From NCBI GenBank assembly GCA_036245525.1, contig BTPG01000004.1, positions 162,693,025 through 162,757,024 of the forward strand: a stretch of 64,000 nt of DNA. The letters run 5' to 3'. Both the position numbers and the translations under genes were made by a program. The DNA comes from Semisulcospira habei (lineage: Eukaryota > Mollusca > Gastropoda > Semisulcospiridae). The notes under the pieces were generated by a model. It was given only the letters and a program-made list of their open reading frames with translations. It did not search any database and was not told the DNA's origin. Below are positions 43,026 through 54,789 of the stretch, one piece after another. Each line of letters opens with the position of its first letter. The first letter of the stretch is position 1.

Positions 43026-43924
43026 CGGCCTGTATATCCATCCGACTTTACCGACCTTGTTATGCGCGAAGTTGAGCGCTGTATTTGAGTATGATTGTTA
43101 GGTAAAACTTGTCAAAACCCAGTCAGCGAAAATGATGAGTCCAGTCGATTCTAAGAAATTAACGTTGTGCACGGAATTTGAGAGTAAATCACGTTTTCTG
43201 CAGTTCCAGCATGGGCGGAAGATCGGATGCACACCTGATTTATTTATTTTGATTACACTGGTTCGTTCAGCATAACATTACAAGCATAAATTTACGACAT
43301 GACCCACGGGCGGAACAGTACCCCCCTCCCCCCCCCCACAGACACAAAGGCCCAAACATAAAAAAGCAAGGTCCGCGGGGGGGGGGGGGGGGAGGGGCGG
43401 TAGGGCAGACGCGCCAAGCGTGTGTAAGAACCTCATGTACCCTCTCATAACCTGCCAACATATCGATAAGCTGGGGGGGGGGGAAGGGGGGGGGCCAGAG
43501 TCCAAAATAGAAAAAGTGCCCAGGTTCGGGTGTGGTCCGAAAGCCTGGGAACAGAACCCCCACCACCACCACCCCGCCCCCTCTAGATCCGCCCATGTGA
43601 CCCATGGCAACATTTACTCAGCGCCTACGCAGATCAGAAAATAAGAAGAAAACAAACAGGACGGGAATAAATAATGTTCAATAAGCTGTGTTACCAATGC
43701 AGCCGAGTCATGCGAAAGTTGTTTCCAAATTATATGTGCAACTGCTGTAGACGAACCAGTCTATGCTGTTCAATCGCACTTTGACGTTACGCTCTGAAGC
43801 CAGTGATATTAGTACTGCGGTCTCATAGGAGCTTGACGATCGAGCTCTTACTGAAATGCGAGACAATCGCGAGAGTAGGCCACCACACACACTATATTGA
43901 GTGTATGTTACCCTGTATGTTCAG
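43026..43924. repeat. G/C-rich element with CATGGGCGGA ends, then anonymous sequence
   Basis: CATGGGCGGAAGATCGG (about 43210) is mirrored by AGATCCGCCCATG (about 43597). The interior has C-, G- and CCACCA-rich runs that create false frames. Nothing is recognised in 43600-43924. Confidence 0.5.
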
Positions 43925-44869
43925 CCACTGGCCAGTGTCTTTAACCGTTTTTCCATATCCATCATGCGTCTGCATATGATACTCATCTCCATGACTCATG
44001 TTCACCTGATCACATTACGCGCACAATCGAGAGCCTTCAGGAGTGTGTCTCGGAGACTAAGATGTGGATGACTTCAAACAAATTACAGTTGAATGACGGA
44101 AAAACCGAGGCCTTGATCATTGCTTCCCCGAGGTTGACGAAGACGCTTACACTCCCCCAGTCATTACAAATCTGTGGTGCCACTGTCCCCTTCTCTCTCT
44201 CTCTCTCTGGGTGTCACACTTGATAGTAGCCTGTCCATGCGCCTTCATATGAACGTTTGCAGATCCGCCTATACTGAATGCGACGTATTGCTTCAGTCCG
44301 CCACTATCTGACACCTGTCTGCGCTTTTGTTTTGTCTAAATTAGACTAGTGTAATGCTCTTCTGGCCGGCTGTTCCCAGTGTCGAATTGGCAAACGCCAG
44401 AAAATTCAAAACTCAGCTGCTAGGTTGATTCAGTCTTAGAGTCCCTAGATCATATCATATCACACCCCATCTGTCTATTCTTCACTGATTACCTGGCATT
44501 CAGTATAAAATTTCATGCATTACTCACAGTTGTATTACCTGTTTCTGCCCACACTAGCTTGCCTCGCTTCTCCAGCTGTATACGTTCTCAAGACAGAATT
44601 TGCTCTCTGCTGCTGACTCTCGAGTCTTACGTATCCCTCAAGTCAAAACAAAGTCGTTCGGTGAGAGGTCATTCAGGTACCAGAGCCCAGTTGTTTGGAA
44701 TGATCTCCCACGCGAACTGAAATACGTGGATTCGAGAGAGGCATTCAGTCGAGCCCTAAAGACCCATCTTTTTTTTCTGTCTGCTATGAATGGCTTTTAT
44801 CACAGACCTGTCATGTTGAAGTCATCGATCTCTATCTCTATTAGAAGGTGTGTGTGTGTGTGTGTGTGT

Positions 44870-44926
<57 letters not shown>

Positions 44927-45139
44927 CGCGTGCGAGTATGAGTCCATAAGCATAGCATTTTTGAATGGTGACTTTATAGAGAGCGTTGTATTTGTTTTTA
45001 ATACTTTTTGTAAATTGCGTTTTTGTAATCAGTTATTTTTGTACAATTAGTCAGTTTTTGTTAAGCGCCTAGAGATCTAATCCGAGGTTAGGCGCTATAC
45101 AAATACGCATTATATTATTATTATTATTATTATTATTAT
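43925..45139 (+). pseudogene. CR1/L2-like LINE relic with 3' tail
   Basis: From about 43975 the reading YDTHLHD (a damaged YADDTQL-type active-site block), then WMTSNKLQLNDGKTEALI, LGVTLDSSLSMR.H and NALLAGCSQCRIGK, follows the order of a CR1/L2-type reverse transcriptase. From about 44600, SFGERSFRYQSPVVWNDLPR and AFSRALKTHLF complete its C-terminus. Several stops and shifts are present. A TG microsatellite (44847-44920) expanded in the 3' UTR, and the end is AAGCGCCTAGAG...GGCGCTATACAAATACGC plus an ATT tail (45060-45139). Confidence 0.75.
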
Positions 45140-45289
45140 GTTGTTGTTGTTGTGGCTATGCGCACTCGGTGGCTCATCGGTTGTCTCGCATCTCACCAAA
45201 AGCTAGATCGTCAAACCCTTGTTTGCTGTGTTCTGGTCTGACTCGCATGTGACCAAAAATGTGAATGCAATGATAACATTTTTGCCCCG

Positions 45290-45486
45290 AGACCCTGCAG
45301 CAGGAGATGGATTGATCATGATAATTCAAGGATAGTGCCAGAAGAGCTTGGCGCCTTCAGGCGCCAAGCTCATCTGGCACTACCATTGAATTAAGCATGA
45401 TCAACCCATCTCCTGCAACTCGTACATAGTCGTAGACAACATCTCCAAACGTTTGGAAATGCGGCCGTGGGGATAAGAGGGTTAAA
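45290..45486. mobile_element. Palindromic MITE copy
   Basis: CATGATAATTCAAGGATAGT..GGCGCC-TTCA-GGCGCC and mirror; outer GCAGGAGATGG/CCATCTCCTGC also pair. Right end GGGTTAA near 45485. Confidence 0.7.
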
Positions 45487-45570
45487 AAGACAGGTGAAAC
45501 TTGCAGAAAGTGCGTGGGACTCTATACCAGTCGTATACAATTCAATGTCAAAGAATACAAATATATCTTT

Positions 45571-45652
45571 TAGCTCTTTTGAGACGTGACGCCTCCGGAT
45601 ACGCGGCTTATGCAGCGCATCCGGAGGCCGCGGCACGTCTCGAATGAGTTAA
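45571..45652. mobile_element. Hairpin MITE, second whole copy
   Basis: GAGACGTGACGCCTCCGGAT...ATCCGGAGGCCGCGGCACGTCTCGAATGAGTTAA in broken form; shares its right TTAA with the next MITE. Confidence 0.65.
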
Positions 45653-45862
45653 CTCATTCTACCCCAGACACACCACAGCAAGAGAAGGATCGACCATGAC
45701 AGTTCAAGGGTGATGCCAGAATAGCTTGGCGCCTACGGGCGCCAAGCTATTCTGGCATCACCCTTGAACTATCATGGTCGATCTGTGTCCTGCACTGCAA
45801 TGCAGTCTTCAGAGGACAAGGGCAAAATTTAAAGATTTCGGTGTTGGGGTGGAATGAGTTAA
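45649..45862. mobile_element. 214-bp palindromic MITE, intact TTAA ends
   Basis: TTAACTCATTCTACCCC (45649) and GGGGTGGAATGAGTTAA (45862). Core TTCAAGGGTGATGCCAGAAT with GGCGCC-TACG-GGCGCC and mirror. A good type copy of the family. Confidence 0.8.
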
Positions 45863-46055
45863 AGAAAGTCTGCAAAATTGAGAAGATACACATGTACAGA
45901 CTATTCCACATGCTTGTGCAGTAATGCTCACAATGCAAAATGTAGAAGATACACATGTACAGACTATTCCACATGCTTGTGCAGTAATGCTCACAATGCT
46001 GTGTAATTTGCTTTACGCAGAAGAACGCGTAGTGCAGTAGTGTAGCTGGAGTTAA
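45863..46055. repeat. 63-bp tandem pair
   Basis: AGAAGATACACATGTACAG...CAGTAATGCTCACAATGC occurs twice back to back (about 45881-46000). Confidence 0.75.
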
Positions 46056-46239
46056 TTTAACCCATTCAGCCCTGTCGCACTACAGCAGGAGATGGGTCGA
46101 CCATGATAATTCAAGGGTAGTGCCATATTGGCACATCCCTTGAATTATCATGGTCGATCCATCTCCTGCAACAGGTGCATAGTCGTTAGATGACGACTCC
46201 AAAATTTGGGAAATACGTGCGGCGGGCTGAATGAGTTAA
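46056..46239. mobile_element. 184-bp palindromic MITE, intact TTAA ends
   Basis: TTAACCCATTCAGCCC (46056) and GGGCTGAATGAGTTAA (46239) are matching ends. The core palindrome has lost its GGCGCC tip (GTGCCATATTGGCAC). Confidence 0.8.
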
Positions 46240-46497
46240 AACAATAGAAAGTGAAGGGCGCTTGTAACACTGGTATATTTTGTAATGTACTTTGACTCAT
46301 ATTGGAGCAACAACAAAAAACATTGTTTGTCAAACTGCCCGATATTCAGTCTTTGCACTGAATAATATGTTTTGGCTGATAACTCACGAAATGCGTGGGA
46401 CACTATATGCATTTCTTGTACGTTTTGCATTGTGTTAATATTTTAGACTAAGTAGTAACGAGAAATGCTGGCCTTTTCATATTATACTTATCCATAA
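46240..46497. other. No feature recognised
   Basis: Anonymous AT-rich sequence. Confidence 0.35.
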
Positions 46498-47316
46498 GCA
46501 TTGGTTCCAGAGTCCAATTCAGATGTGCGTAGTTCTGCACTCACATGTTAACCCATTGGTTCCAGAGTCCAATTCAGATAGGCGTAGTTCTGCACTCACA
46601 TGTTAACCCATTGGTTCCAGAGTCTATTCAGATGTGCGTAGTTCTGCACTTACATGTTAGCCCATTGGTTCCAGAGTCCAATTCAGATAGGCGTAGTTCT
46701 GCACTCAAATGTTAACCCATTGGTTCCAGAGTCCAATTCAGATAGGCGTAGTTCTGCACTCAAATGTTAACCCATTGGTTCCAGAGTCCAATTCAGATAG
46801 GCGTAGTTTTGCACTCACATGTTAACCCATTGGTTCCAGAGTCCAATTCAGATAGGCGTAGTTCTGCACTCACATGTTAACCCATTGGTTCCAGTGTCCA
46901 ATTCAGATAGGCGTAGTTCTGCACTCGTATGTCAGCCCATTGGTTCCAGTGTTCAATTCAGATAGGCGTAGTTCTGCACTCGTATGTCAGCCCATTGGTT
47001 CCAGTGTCCAATTCAGATAGGCGTAGTTCTGCACTCGTATGTCAGCCCATTGGTTCCAGTGTCCAATTCAGATAGGCGTAGTTCTGCACTCGTATGTCAG
47101 CCCATTGGTTCCAGTGTCCAATTTAGATAGGCGTAGTTCTGCACTCGTATGTCAGCCCATTGGTTCCAGAGTCCAATTCAGATAGGCGTAGTTCTGCATT
47201 CACATGTTAACCCATTGGGTCCAGAGTCCAATTCAGATAGGCGTAGTTCTGCACTCACATGTTAACCCATTGGTTCCAGTGTCCAATTCAGATAGGCGTA
47301 GTTCTGCACTCACATG
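46498..47316. repeat. 55-bp minisatellite, about 15 units
   Basis: The unit reads TTAACCCATTGGTTCCAG.GTCCAATTCAGATAGGCG.. TAGTTCTGCACTCACATG. Two subtypes occur: ...CACATGTTAACCC at the flanks and ...CGTATGTCAGCCC in the middle (about 46925-47155). It abuts the MITE at 47317, and each unit opens with the MITE-type end TTAACCCATT. Confidence 0.9.
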
Positions 47317-47510
47317 TTAGCCCATTTAGCACAATGGCCCACATTTTGGAGGTGTTACCTAACTCCTGTATACCAGTTGTAGGTGATAGATTGATCATGA
47401 TAATTCAAGGGTAGTGCCATATTGGCTTGGCGCCTTTAATCTGGCACTACCCTTGAATTATCATGGTTAATTCGTCTCCTGCTGTAGAGCGTTGGGGCTA
47501 AATGGGTTAA
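47317..47510. mobile_element. Palindromic MITE at the minisatellite edge
   Basis: TTAGCCCATTTAGCACA (47317) and GGGGCTAAATGGGTTAA (47510), core ATAATTCAAGGGTAGTGCCA with mirror. The left TTAA has become TTAG. Confidence 0.75.
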
Positions 47511-47672
47511 TGAAACAGACTGCTATGAAAACTGTACATTGTTGTTATGTGCTAATACATAAGTTAATGTAATACTGTTAATAGAGTTTCTTTGTGTGTG
47601 TGCGTGATTTCTTTGTGTAATAGATTTTTTGTGTGTGTGTGAGAGTGCTTGCACGCCATGCGCGCGAGCGCG

Positions 47673-47750
<78 letters not shown>

Positions 47751-48289
47751 TGCACGCTGACTGACATTCGCGTAAAAGCCCTATGTTAAATGAGACAAAA
47801 ATAGGCATATACACCACAGAAGTAACAAGAGACAAATCTTCATCAGTTCCCACGACAGCGATGGGCTCAGGAGGGTTTATGTCTCTTGCAGCTGAGCAGC
47901 GTTCGCCTTGCCCTGACAGTTAAGTGGATAACATTGCGATTTGAAGTTGACATGTATTTTACATGTTGGAGTGTCAAATCGCGCAGTAATGCATACTGTG
48001 GGCGTTATCTGCAAACTTTTTCTGTGTCATTTTGAGTGGTGTCGACATTTTCAAGCATATTCATTCATGTAACGATTTTTGTGTCTGGACAATGCGGTTA
48101 CAGTAAAGTCCGTGGATTATGTTTATTAACGGCTTAGAGAGAAAGTAGCTGTCCCCCGAAACGTTGATGTCTTGTTCTTGATTGTAATTGTCATGATTTT
48201 AAAATTAAAGTTACACGTGTCAGTTGTGTTCAGCGTTTTGTTTAAAAAGGGCACGGATTCGCTTCGCTGTGATGTTTATGTTTGCAATG
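47511..48289. other. TG microsatellite and palindrome fragment
   Basis: TG/GTGCGAGCG-type repeats run about 47600-47750. A copy of the GAGACAAATCTTCATCAG...GGGTTTATGTCTCTTGCA palindrome lies at 47828-47892. No gene. Confidence 0.5.
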
Positions 48290-48475
48290 TGTGGGTGGGT
48301 GGGTGGGTCGTAGGCAGCAGGGGATGGGAGGGGGGGGGGGCGTATTGAGCTTGATCCCTCTGCCCTGCCCCCCCCCCCCCCTCAACCCCGCACCCCCCAA
48401 AAAAAATTAAAATAAAAATAAATAAATAAATAAATAAAATAATAAAATAAATAAAAATAAATAAATAAATAAACA
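48290..48475. repeat. GGGT, G/C-run and AAAT low-complexity block
   Basis: GGGT repeats, a G-run, a C-run and (AAAT)n follow one another. Frames across it are artefacts. Confidence 0.8.
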
Positions 48476-48924
48476 GAGAAAGAGATGAACCACACTTGCA
48501 CATTCATGCTGATACCTTCTTTATTCATTAAAAAGTGTGCATTCTAACTGCAGGAATTTTTTTTATAAATACACGTGTTTAGCTCAGATCGTCGATTACT
48601 GACAGAGTCAATGATGCCAAGCGTGCACTGCATCGTGCTGATAATGACGCGCTTCCAAATTGTCAGTTCACAGGCACATTTTCACCCAGGAACGGTCTGT
48701 AGTCAGTGAAGTCTTTCAGCACCATGCTATGCAAGAGTACTTTTGTGCAAAAGTCTCTGACTGTAAAATCTAGCAAGCAGTATTTTCTGTCTCTAATAAA
48801 ATGCTGGGTAAAATGAAAGAGACCCGACTTCCTAACAAGTGCCCATGTCATGCTAACTGACAATATGTTAATTGTAGTGAACATCTCCAAATAGGCAAGT
48901 CAGAACCTTTTCAGTCTAACGAAT
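48476..48924. other. No feature recognised
   Basis: Anonymous sequence. Confidence 0.35.
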
Positions 48925-49155
48925 CTTGGTGTTTTTCTTGATTCAGATTTGACCATGGGCAAGCAGGTCAGTTTTGTTTGTCGTACGGCGTACCTTGAAC
49001 GCCGCCGTCTTAGCATTATTAGTAGACCTTTGACCGATAAGACTGCAGCTCAGCTGGCATGTTCTAACATCTTGACCCGTCTAGACTACTGCAATTCTAT
49101 TCTAGCAGGTATACCCAGTGAACAAACACCCCACCTTCAGCGCATTCAAAATCAG
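48925..49155 (+). pseudogene. LINE reverse transcriptase fragment
   Basis: Reading NLGVFLDSDLTMGKQVSFVC, then CSNILTRLDYCNSILAGIP and LQRIQNQ, this is the same C-terminal RT region as at 44.2 kb, here in one frame for about 75 residues. It ends abruptly near 49155. Confidence 0.7.
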
Positions 49156-49619
49156 TCATACAGCAATGGGGTACAATTGGGTTCCTTTGACCTCCCTCAA
49201 GCCTACAAGGGTCCGTGTAGCAAACCCCTGCTACCAATAACTAATAATATCACATTTACTATACCACGCTAAAGTTTACCAGCCGGTACACAGTATCATG
49301 GGCCGGACCAGCTTTAGTCACAGACGGACCCCGCCGCGAGCGGGGGCCTTAGTCGCCTGCTCGGCGTTAAACCCAAATAACTAACTTTATCACAGACCTG
49401 TGGGTACTAATAGACTGACTAGTTATGAATTAAACACGTTCACAGCTGATGGCACAAATAATCTCTTGTAGCTGTTTTTACGAGCAAGTGGCACCTTGAG
49501 TCACCGAGAGTACGGGAGGAATGCAAAAACGCCATTTGAGAGGGTGGTGAAAATGGGTCGGTGAAATCTGTCGTGGTGCTTCATACTCTCTGAGACGCAT
49601 CACATCTGTCCGACACAGT
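49156..49619. repeat. Dispersed repeat end, then anonymous sequence
   Basis: CGCCTGCTCGGCGTTAAACC followed by CAAATAACTAAC (about 49352-49383) is the end of a repeat also seen reversed near 62.14 and 63.52 kb (TTATTTGGGTTTAA). Confidence 0.5.
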
Positions 49620-50105
49620 CTTTTTCAGAATCTGCCACTGCAAAGTTAGTGAATGCTTTCTTGACTACTGCAATTCTCTGCTTTTTGGTCAGTCTTCCAT
49701 CTGAGCAGATTACTGAGCCGCCTTCAGAGAGTTCAAATAATGCCGCAAGGCTTGTGAAGCGCAGGCGAAAACGAGACCACGTAACCCCTATACTGAAAGA
49801 CCTTCATTGGCTTCCAATCCAATCCCGCATACAGTTTAAGATTGCGACCCTTGCCGCCACTTTGATGGCAGTCTTCCGTCACACCTTTCCTCCAGTCTGA
49901 TCACTTACCAGCCCTCTCGCTCACTGCGTTCATCGGGAGAGAAACAAAGTTCCAAAGTACCATCTCAAATCTGCCGGTGAACGCCGCTCTTTCAGATGTG
50001 CTCCTTTAATTTGGAATTCCTTACCGACTGAGCTGAGAAATGCCTCCCCCATTACGCAGTTCAAAGCAAAGTTAAAAACTTACCTTTTCTCGCAGACTTA
50101 TGTAA
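49620..50105 (+). pseudogene. LINE reverse transcriptase C-terminal fragment
   Basis: LDYCNSLLFG, SSNNAARLVKRRRKRDH, ILKDLHWLPIQSRIQFKIAT, then RRSFRCAPLIWNSLPTELRN and FKAKLKTYLF appear in order across two or three frames. A C-run and TG tract (50110-50242) follow in place of the usual 3' tail. Confidence 0.75.
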
Positions 50106-50109
50106 TCTA

Positions 50110-50145
50110 CGGTTTTCTGTAACCCCCCCCCCCCCCCTGCAGACT

Positions 50146-50198
<53 letters not shown>

Positions 50199-50199
50199 C

Positions 50200-50242
<43 letters not shown>
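50110..50242. repeat. C-run and TG microsatellite
   Basis: A run of about 14 C is followed by about 85 bases of TG with three TGCG units. Confidence 0.9.
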
Positions 50243-50329
50243 AGTGTGTGTGTTCTTTTCGCCTGCGCATTGAGTTATATTATAATATGAGAAATGCGAA
50301 AGAAAAACAGAAGATAGTGGTGGAAAAAA

Positions 50330-51165
50330 TAGAAACAAAGAACGACTGACGTTTCGGATCAAAGATCCTTCTTCGGGTGACATGGAAACAAACGTAGAAT
50401 AGAAAAAAAACACGAGAGAAAGAAAAGACGTCATCCTGTATAGTGAGACTTTAGAATGACGTAAAAAAGGAAGAAGAAGAAGAATGACGCAAAGTACACA
50501 AGCACAAAACACGTAGCACAAAACTTACGTCGACATACATACACGTCATGACAGGGGTCCGGTGATGACGGGGGATGTGTTGATGTACGGACATGCTTTG
50601 CAGTGTGGTTGCTGACAAGGGTGTGTGCCAAGTGGTAAGGTGTTAGATGCGCGAAGTGAACTGTGAACAAGATGATCGCGTAGGTTAGTGTCACGTTTGT
50701 AAGCGACCAGCGGAGGCTTAGGAAAGGTGTCTTTTAATACTGTGTCATTCTGAATGATGTGGAAGTTTCTCAGGAGAATGTTTTTGATGGGGATGTTGTG
50801 AGGATGATACGTGATACACAGGACCGGCCGGTCCTCTGCAGCACTGTGAGTTTTCTCCCGCAAAGCTTCACTTCTGCTTGTGGCCTCAGCTTTAGAGCGA
50901 GCGGTGTTGACGATGTCTTGGGGGTATCCCTGGTGTGAGACGAAAGTGGCCATGGTTTGAGTCTGTTTTGTGAAGTCGTCGTCGCTGCTGCAGATCCGAC
51001 GGAGTCGCAGAAATTGGGAGAATGGGATACCGTTTTTGGTGGCGGCAGGATGGCTTGATGAAAACTTCAGATAAGTGTGGGCGTCGGTAGGCTTTAATGG
51101 ACGGTAGTATGGAGTTTGTCAAAGTCGGCGTTGGTGGATTTAGATGTCGAGGAAGGGCACAGACT
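50330..51165 (-). pseudogene. Penelope-like element relic, GIY-YIG absent
   Basis: On the minus strand: FLDI near 51150, then IPFSQFLRLRRICS near 51010 and QGYPQDIV, PLVAYKRDTNLRDHLVHSSL and PCQQPHCKACPYINTSPVI (50546-50953). This order is the C-terminal RT and linker of a Penelope-like element. The GIY-YIG endonuclease that should follow is missing; instead a stop and then a 3'-UTR-like block (TCACCCGAAGAAGGATC, CCGAAACGTCAGTCG, about 50340-50385) follow within about 160 bases. Upstream frames are shifted and contain stops. Confidence 0.7.
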
Positions 51166-51784
51166 AGTGCGTTTGTTTTCCTTTATATGTGTTGAGCTAT
51201 GATTCTAAGATACACCCCTGGGTCGATTATGTCTTTTGACTCTAAAGTTCCCCATTTGTTTAGCTGTGAAGGTGAGAAACTTTTTGATTCTTATTCTTCG
51301 TGGAAAAGTATGGTATATATGTACAAGAACCGATGGGGACATTAGTGTTTTAGTGATTTGCTGTGCCTAACAGTATTTGTGAATACCGCAGGTACCAAAG
51401 TATAGATCTATAAGTTGACGCAGTGCAGGTCGAATCAGAATCTGGTCTCCATTTATACAGTTGTTTAAGGCGCAGAGCTTATTTATGACAGGAACTGTTC
51501 TTTGTACATATTAGGATATATGATGGCTGCCTCCAAAACAAGAAATGAGAATCACTCATGCATGATGGTTGGTGTCAATAGTGCAGCCTGCTGCTTACAT
51601 CTGTTTACTGTATTGTCCGCCTAAACAGACTTGTGCACCAGCAAGTGTGTCAACGAACAGGCATGCTAGATCAAATATATATATCTGTAATGGACTAATA
51701 CTTTTTTTTTCATTCTTGTTTACTGGGGGGTGGGGGAGGGAGGGGGGGGGGTATTCAGGTGAAGGAGAAGGCACAGACTTTGAT
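51166..51784. other. No feature recognised
   Basis: Anonymous with a G-rich run near 51725-51750. Confidence 0.35.
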
Positions 51785-52020
51785 TTAACCCTTATCATTC
51801 TGAATACACCAGTGCGAAAAATAAGTTTTGACTAAAATAGTTTAAGGGTAGTGCCAGAATAGCTTGGCGCCTCTAGGTGCCAAGCTATTCTGGCACCATC
51901 CTTGAACTAAAGCCATTGGTCTATATCCTTATCTGTAAGTAATGTAATGTAGCTTGCATATATGGCAGTGTACAAAGTTGAAGCTTTTGAAAGTTTTAAT
52001 ATCAGTATGATATGGGTTAA
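51785..52020. mobile_element. 236-bp TTAA MITE, intact
   Basis: TTAACCCTTATCATTC (51785) and GATATGGGTTAA (52020). Core TTTAAGGGTAGTGCCAGAAT with GGCGCC-TCTA-GGTGCC and mirror. It is the uninterrupted homologue, reversed, of the MITE at 35118. Confidence 0.8.
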
Positions 52021-53186
52021 GACAGGGACTGTTTCTTTGTATTTGGGTTTAGTTTATGCCAGGATTTTTTCTTTGTATTAGGACGCATACTGACTGCCTC
52101 CAGAAACACGAATTACTGATGCAAGCTGGTTGGTGTCATATCAGTACAGGCTGCCAATGCTACATGACTGCTTTACTGGTATCATCAGGAGACTTCTCCA
52201 TCACATTGCCACATCTCTATGCTGTATTGTCCATCTTGAACAGACCTGTGTGCCTGCGACTGTGAGGATAACAACAAACAGGCATGATAAAAAAATATCT
52301 ATTTGTAAGTTGTTTTTTGTGGGTCTGCAACTTGCTGTATGACTGACTCTAACCAGTAAGTTGGTCAACCTTTAATGTACTTCACCTTGAAATACCATGA
52401 CTGGCAACTTTGCAAGACAAACATTAGCATTTTCTGTGTAGGTTCTGTTGACACTGAAATTAAGTTAAAATAATTAACTTTGACATCTAGATCAGTTTGA
52501 AAACGCGTGGAAAGTGCACACTTCTACTGAACTGTAGAAAAATACAGAGATTGAATGCGCATTTGGCCAAATGCTACACATTTTCATCAGTTTTTGCAAG
52601 GTAGAGTTCTTTTTCTGATCTTCATGTATTGCAGTAACGAGTAAAGGGCTGCATTTAGAAGTGTGTAGCACTACATTACTCCCTGTTTCACATTCTAATC
52701 GATCAGTTCAGAGGCAGCAGCGTGTGTCATTGTGGTACAGTGTGTACATTTGTATACCCTACCACCCACGCCCAGCTGTCTTTTGCTCACATACTATAGC
52801 AAAGCTTAACTGTGGTCATCCATCAGACATCAGCCTGCATTCAAGCTATATACTGGCACCACCTTTGAAATAACATGGTTGATCTATCTCCTAATATGTA
52901 ATGTATCCTTCATGAGACAATATAATACAAATTTAAACAATTTCAGTCTCAGAATTTAATGGGTTAAGAACCCTGCTGCAGTCGATAGTGCAAATGCTTC
53001 ACGTTTTAAATGAAAATTATATTATAAATATGTTTAAAAGTGCAGTTCACATTTGCGGTAATACTGACAGACACATGTTAGGTCCTTGCAACTACACATT
53101 TGGCTAATGAGCATACCAGGCATCCTGCATAATAAATGACATAGAGGTAATTCTATCCAGCAAGAGACATGTATTCTCATCAACAC
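52021..53186. other. Mostly anonymous; partial MITE
   Basis: About 52850-52968 is the right half of a palindromic MITE (GGCACCACCTTTGAAATAAC, end AATGGGTTAA). No gene. Confidence 0.45.
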
Positions 53187-53224
53187 CCCCCCCCCCCCAC
53201 CCCCCCCCCCCCCCCCCCCCCCCC
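53187..53224. repeat. C-run
   Basis: Nearly uninterrupted C; likely length-variable or misassembled. Confidence 0.9.
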
Positions 53225-54789
53225 GTGCTGCAGAGGCTGAGTGTAAGATCTGTATCTCTTTCAGATGAACATTTCACCTGTAGACTTCTGTGATCTTGGA
53301 ACCCTACCGACCGTCAGCAGCATGTGTACTGTGATATACTGTTCAAAGATTGCAGGGTATCTACTGGAATTGTCACAAATTCTTGAACTGTTGAAGTAGG
53401 AATAATTTATTGCTTTTTTGTTTTCTAGGTCTACAGCCCTTTTTCAATGGTAGAGGGTGCCTTGATGTCATTTTCACCTCCTAAGTCAGCAGAGGGAGAT
53501 AACAATGACAATGTGACACCATGGGTTAACTCATGAAAAAGGTTTGTATTTGTAGCAGTCTTACTATAAGTAGGCAATGCCGATCGAAAATGTCCACGCT
53601 TAGTGTTGACATTGGAACAGGTATTTTCCAAGTGTCTTGTTTTGCGACAGGGTGTTGAAAGCGTAGTGTCTGTAATTTCTATGCAACCTTCTCGTAATGC
53701 TGGCCTGGTTTTTGTTCTTTTAAAACTGCGTTTGTTTTTTATAAGTCACTACGGAACCTTCAAGCTAGGGCGATCGAACATTACACATCGACTAAAGTTA
53801 AAGGTTACTGCATGTGGCTGATGCTTACAGTAGTAGTCTTACGGTAGCAAGCATCAAAACAGTGTAACAAATTTGTTTTTGTCTTGGAGAATTTTCTGTG
53901 CAAAGTGATTGTGTCATTGAAAATATATGCTGACTCCGGAAAAAATACAAAGCAGCATGAAGTAACAGTAGACATTGACCAAAGACCTGTATACACATAA
54001 CGGATAGATTAGTAACCTAGTAGAGTTAAATTTGCTGCTAAAAGTTACGCCGGCAGCAGATGTTTTACTCTGTCAAAGGTGAAGCAGAAGACATGTTCTT
54101 GTAGCCCTGTCACTGAATCATGTGTGAGTGTTTTTTGTGTAATATCCCATTGTGAGAACATGAGTCGCTGAGAGACGCAAGGGTGAAAACAGTGATGAGT
54201 TACATGCTTTTTCTTTCTTTCTTTCTTTCTTTTTTAAGATCCAGGCATTATATAGGCATCCATCACAGTACAAATAAGCCTTAAAAAAGAAGCATCCAGT
54301 CCTGTAGAGGCCGTGATGACATGAACTTCATCCCAGCATACTCCAACCCAGCCTGCCCTTGTCCTCTTCCTGGTGTATGTGTGCAGCTTTAATTGCGATG
54401 TACTTATCCAGATCTTGTTCAAAGCATGTGATGGACTGTAAAGCTTTTGGGATTTGTGTTTTTTGTTTTTGTTATGCTGTCCATTCGGATGAGGAACTGT
54501 TTAACTATAACGAAAGCCTGAGTTATGTCTTTGATTAGCAAAGCCCCTAGCATAAATTTTAACAAAATTTTCTTGTCCGAAGGTCCAGACGGCAGTGCTA
54601 CATGCGGACTTTTAAAAGAAAAATGTCATGTTATGAATAAAAGTAAAAATAAAACAAATTTTGTTTTCACTAACCCCTTCTTTTTGTGAGCATTATGTCA
54701 CACTCACCAGGCTTGACTACGTGACTTGTGGCTTGAACACACATGGTGTGGATGCTGGTGGTGGAGGGGTAAAGATGGGTCACGGCCCC
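53225..54789. other. No gene supported
   Basis: Less repetitive than its surroundings. A (TTTC)n run lies near 54213. Several short frames have no recognisable family. AATAAA motifs near 54635-54655 could end a transcript, but none is shown. Confidence 0.35.
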
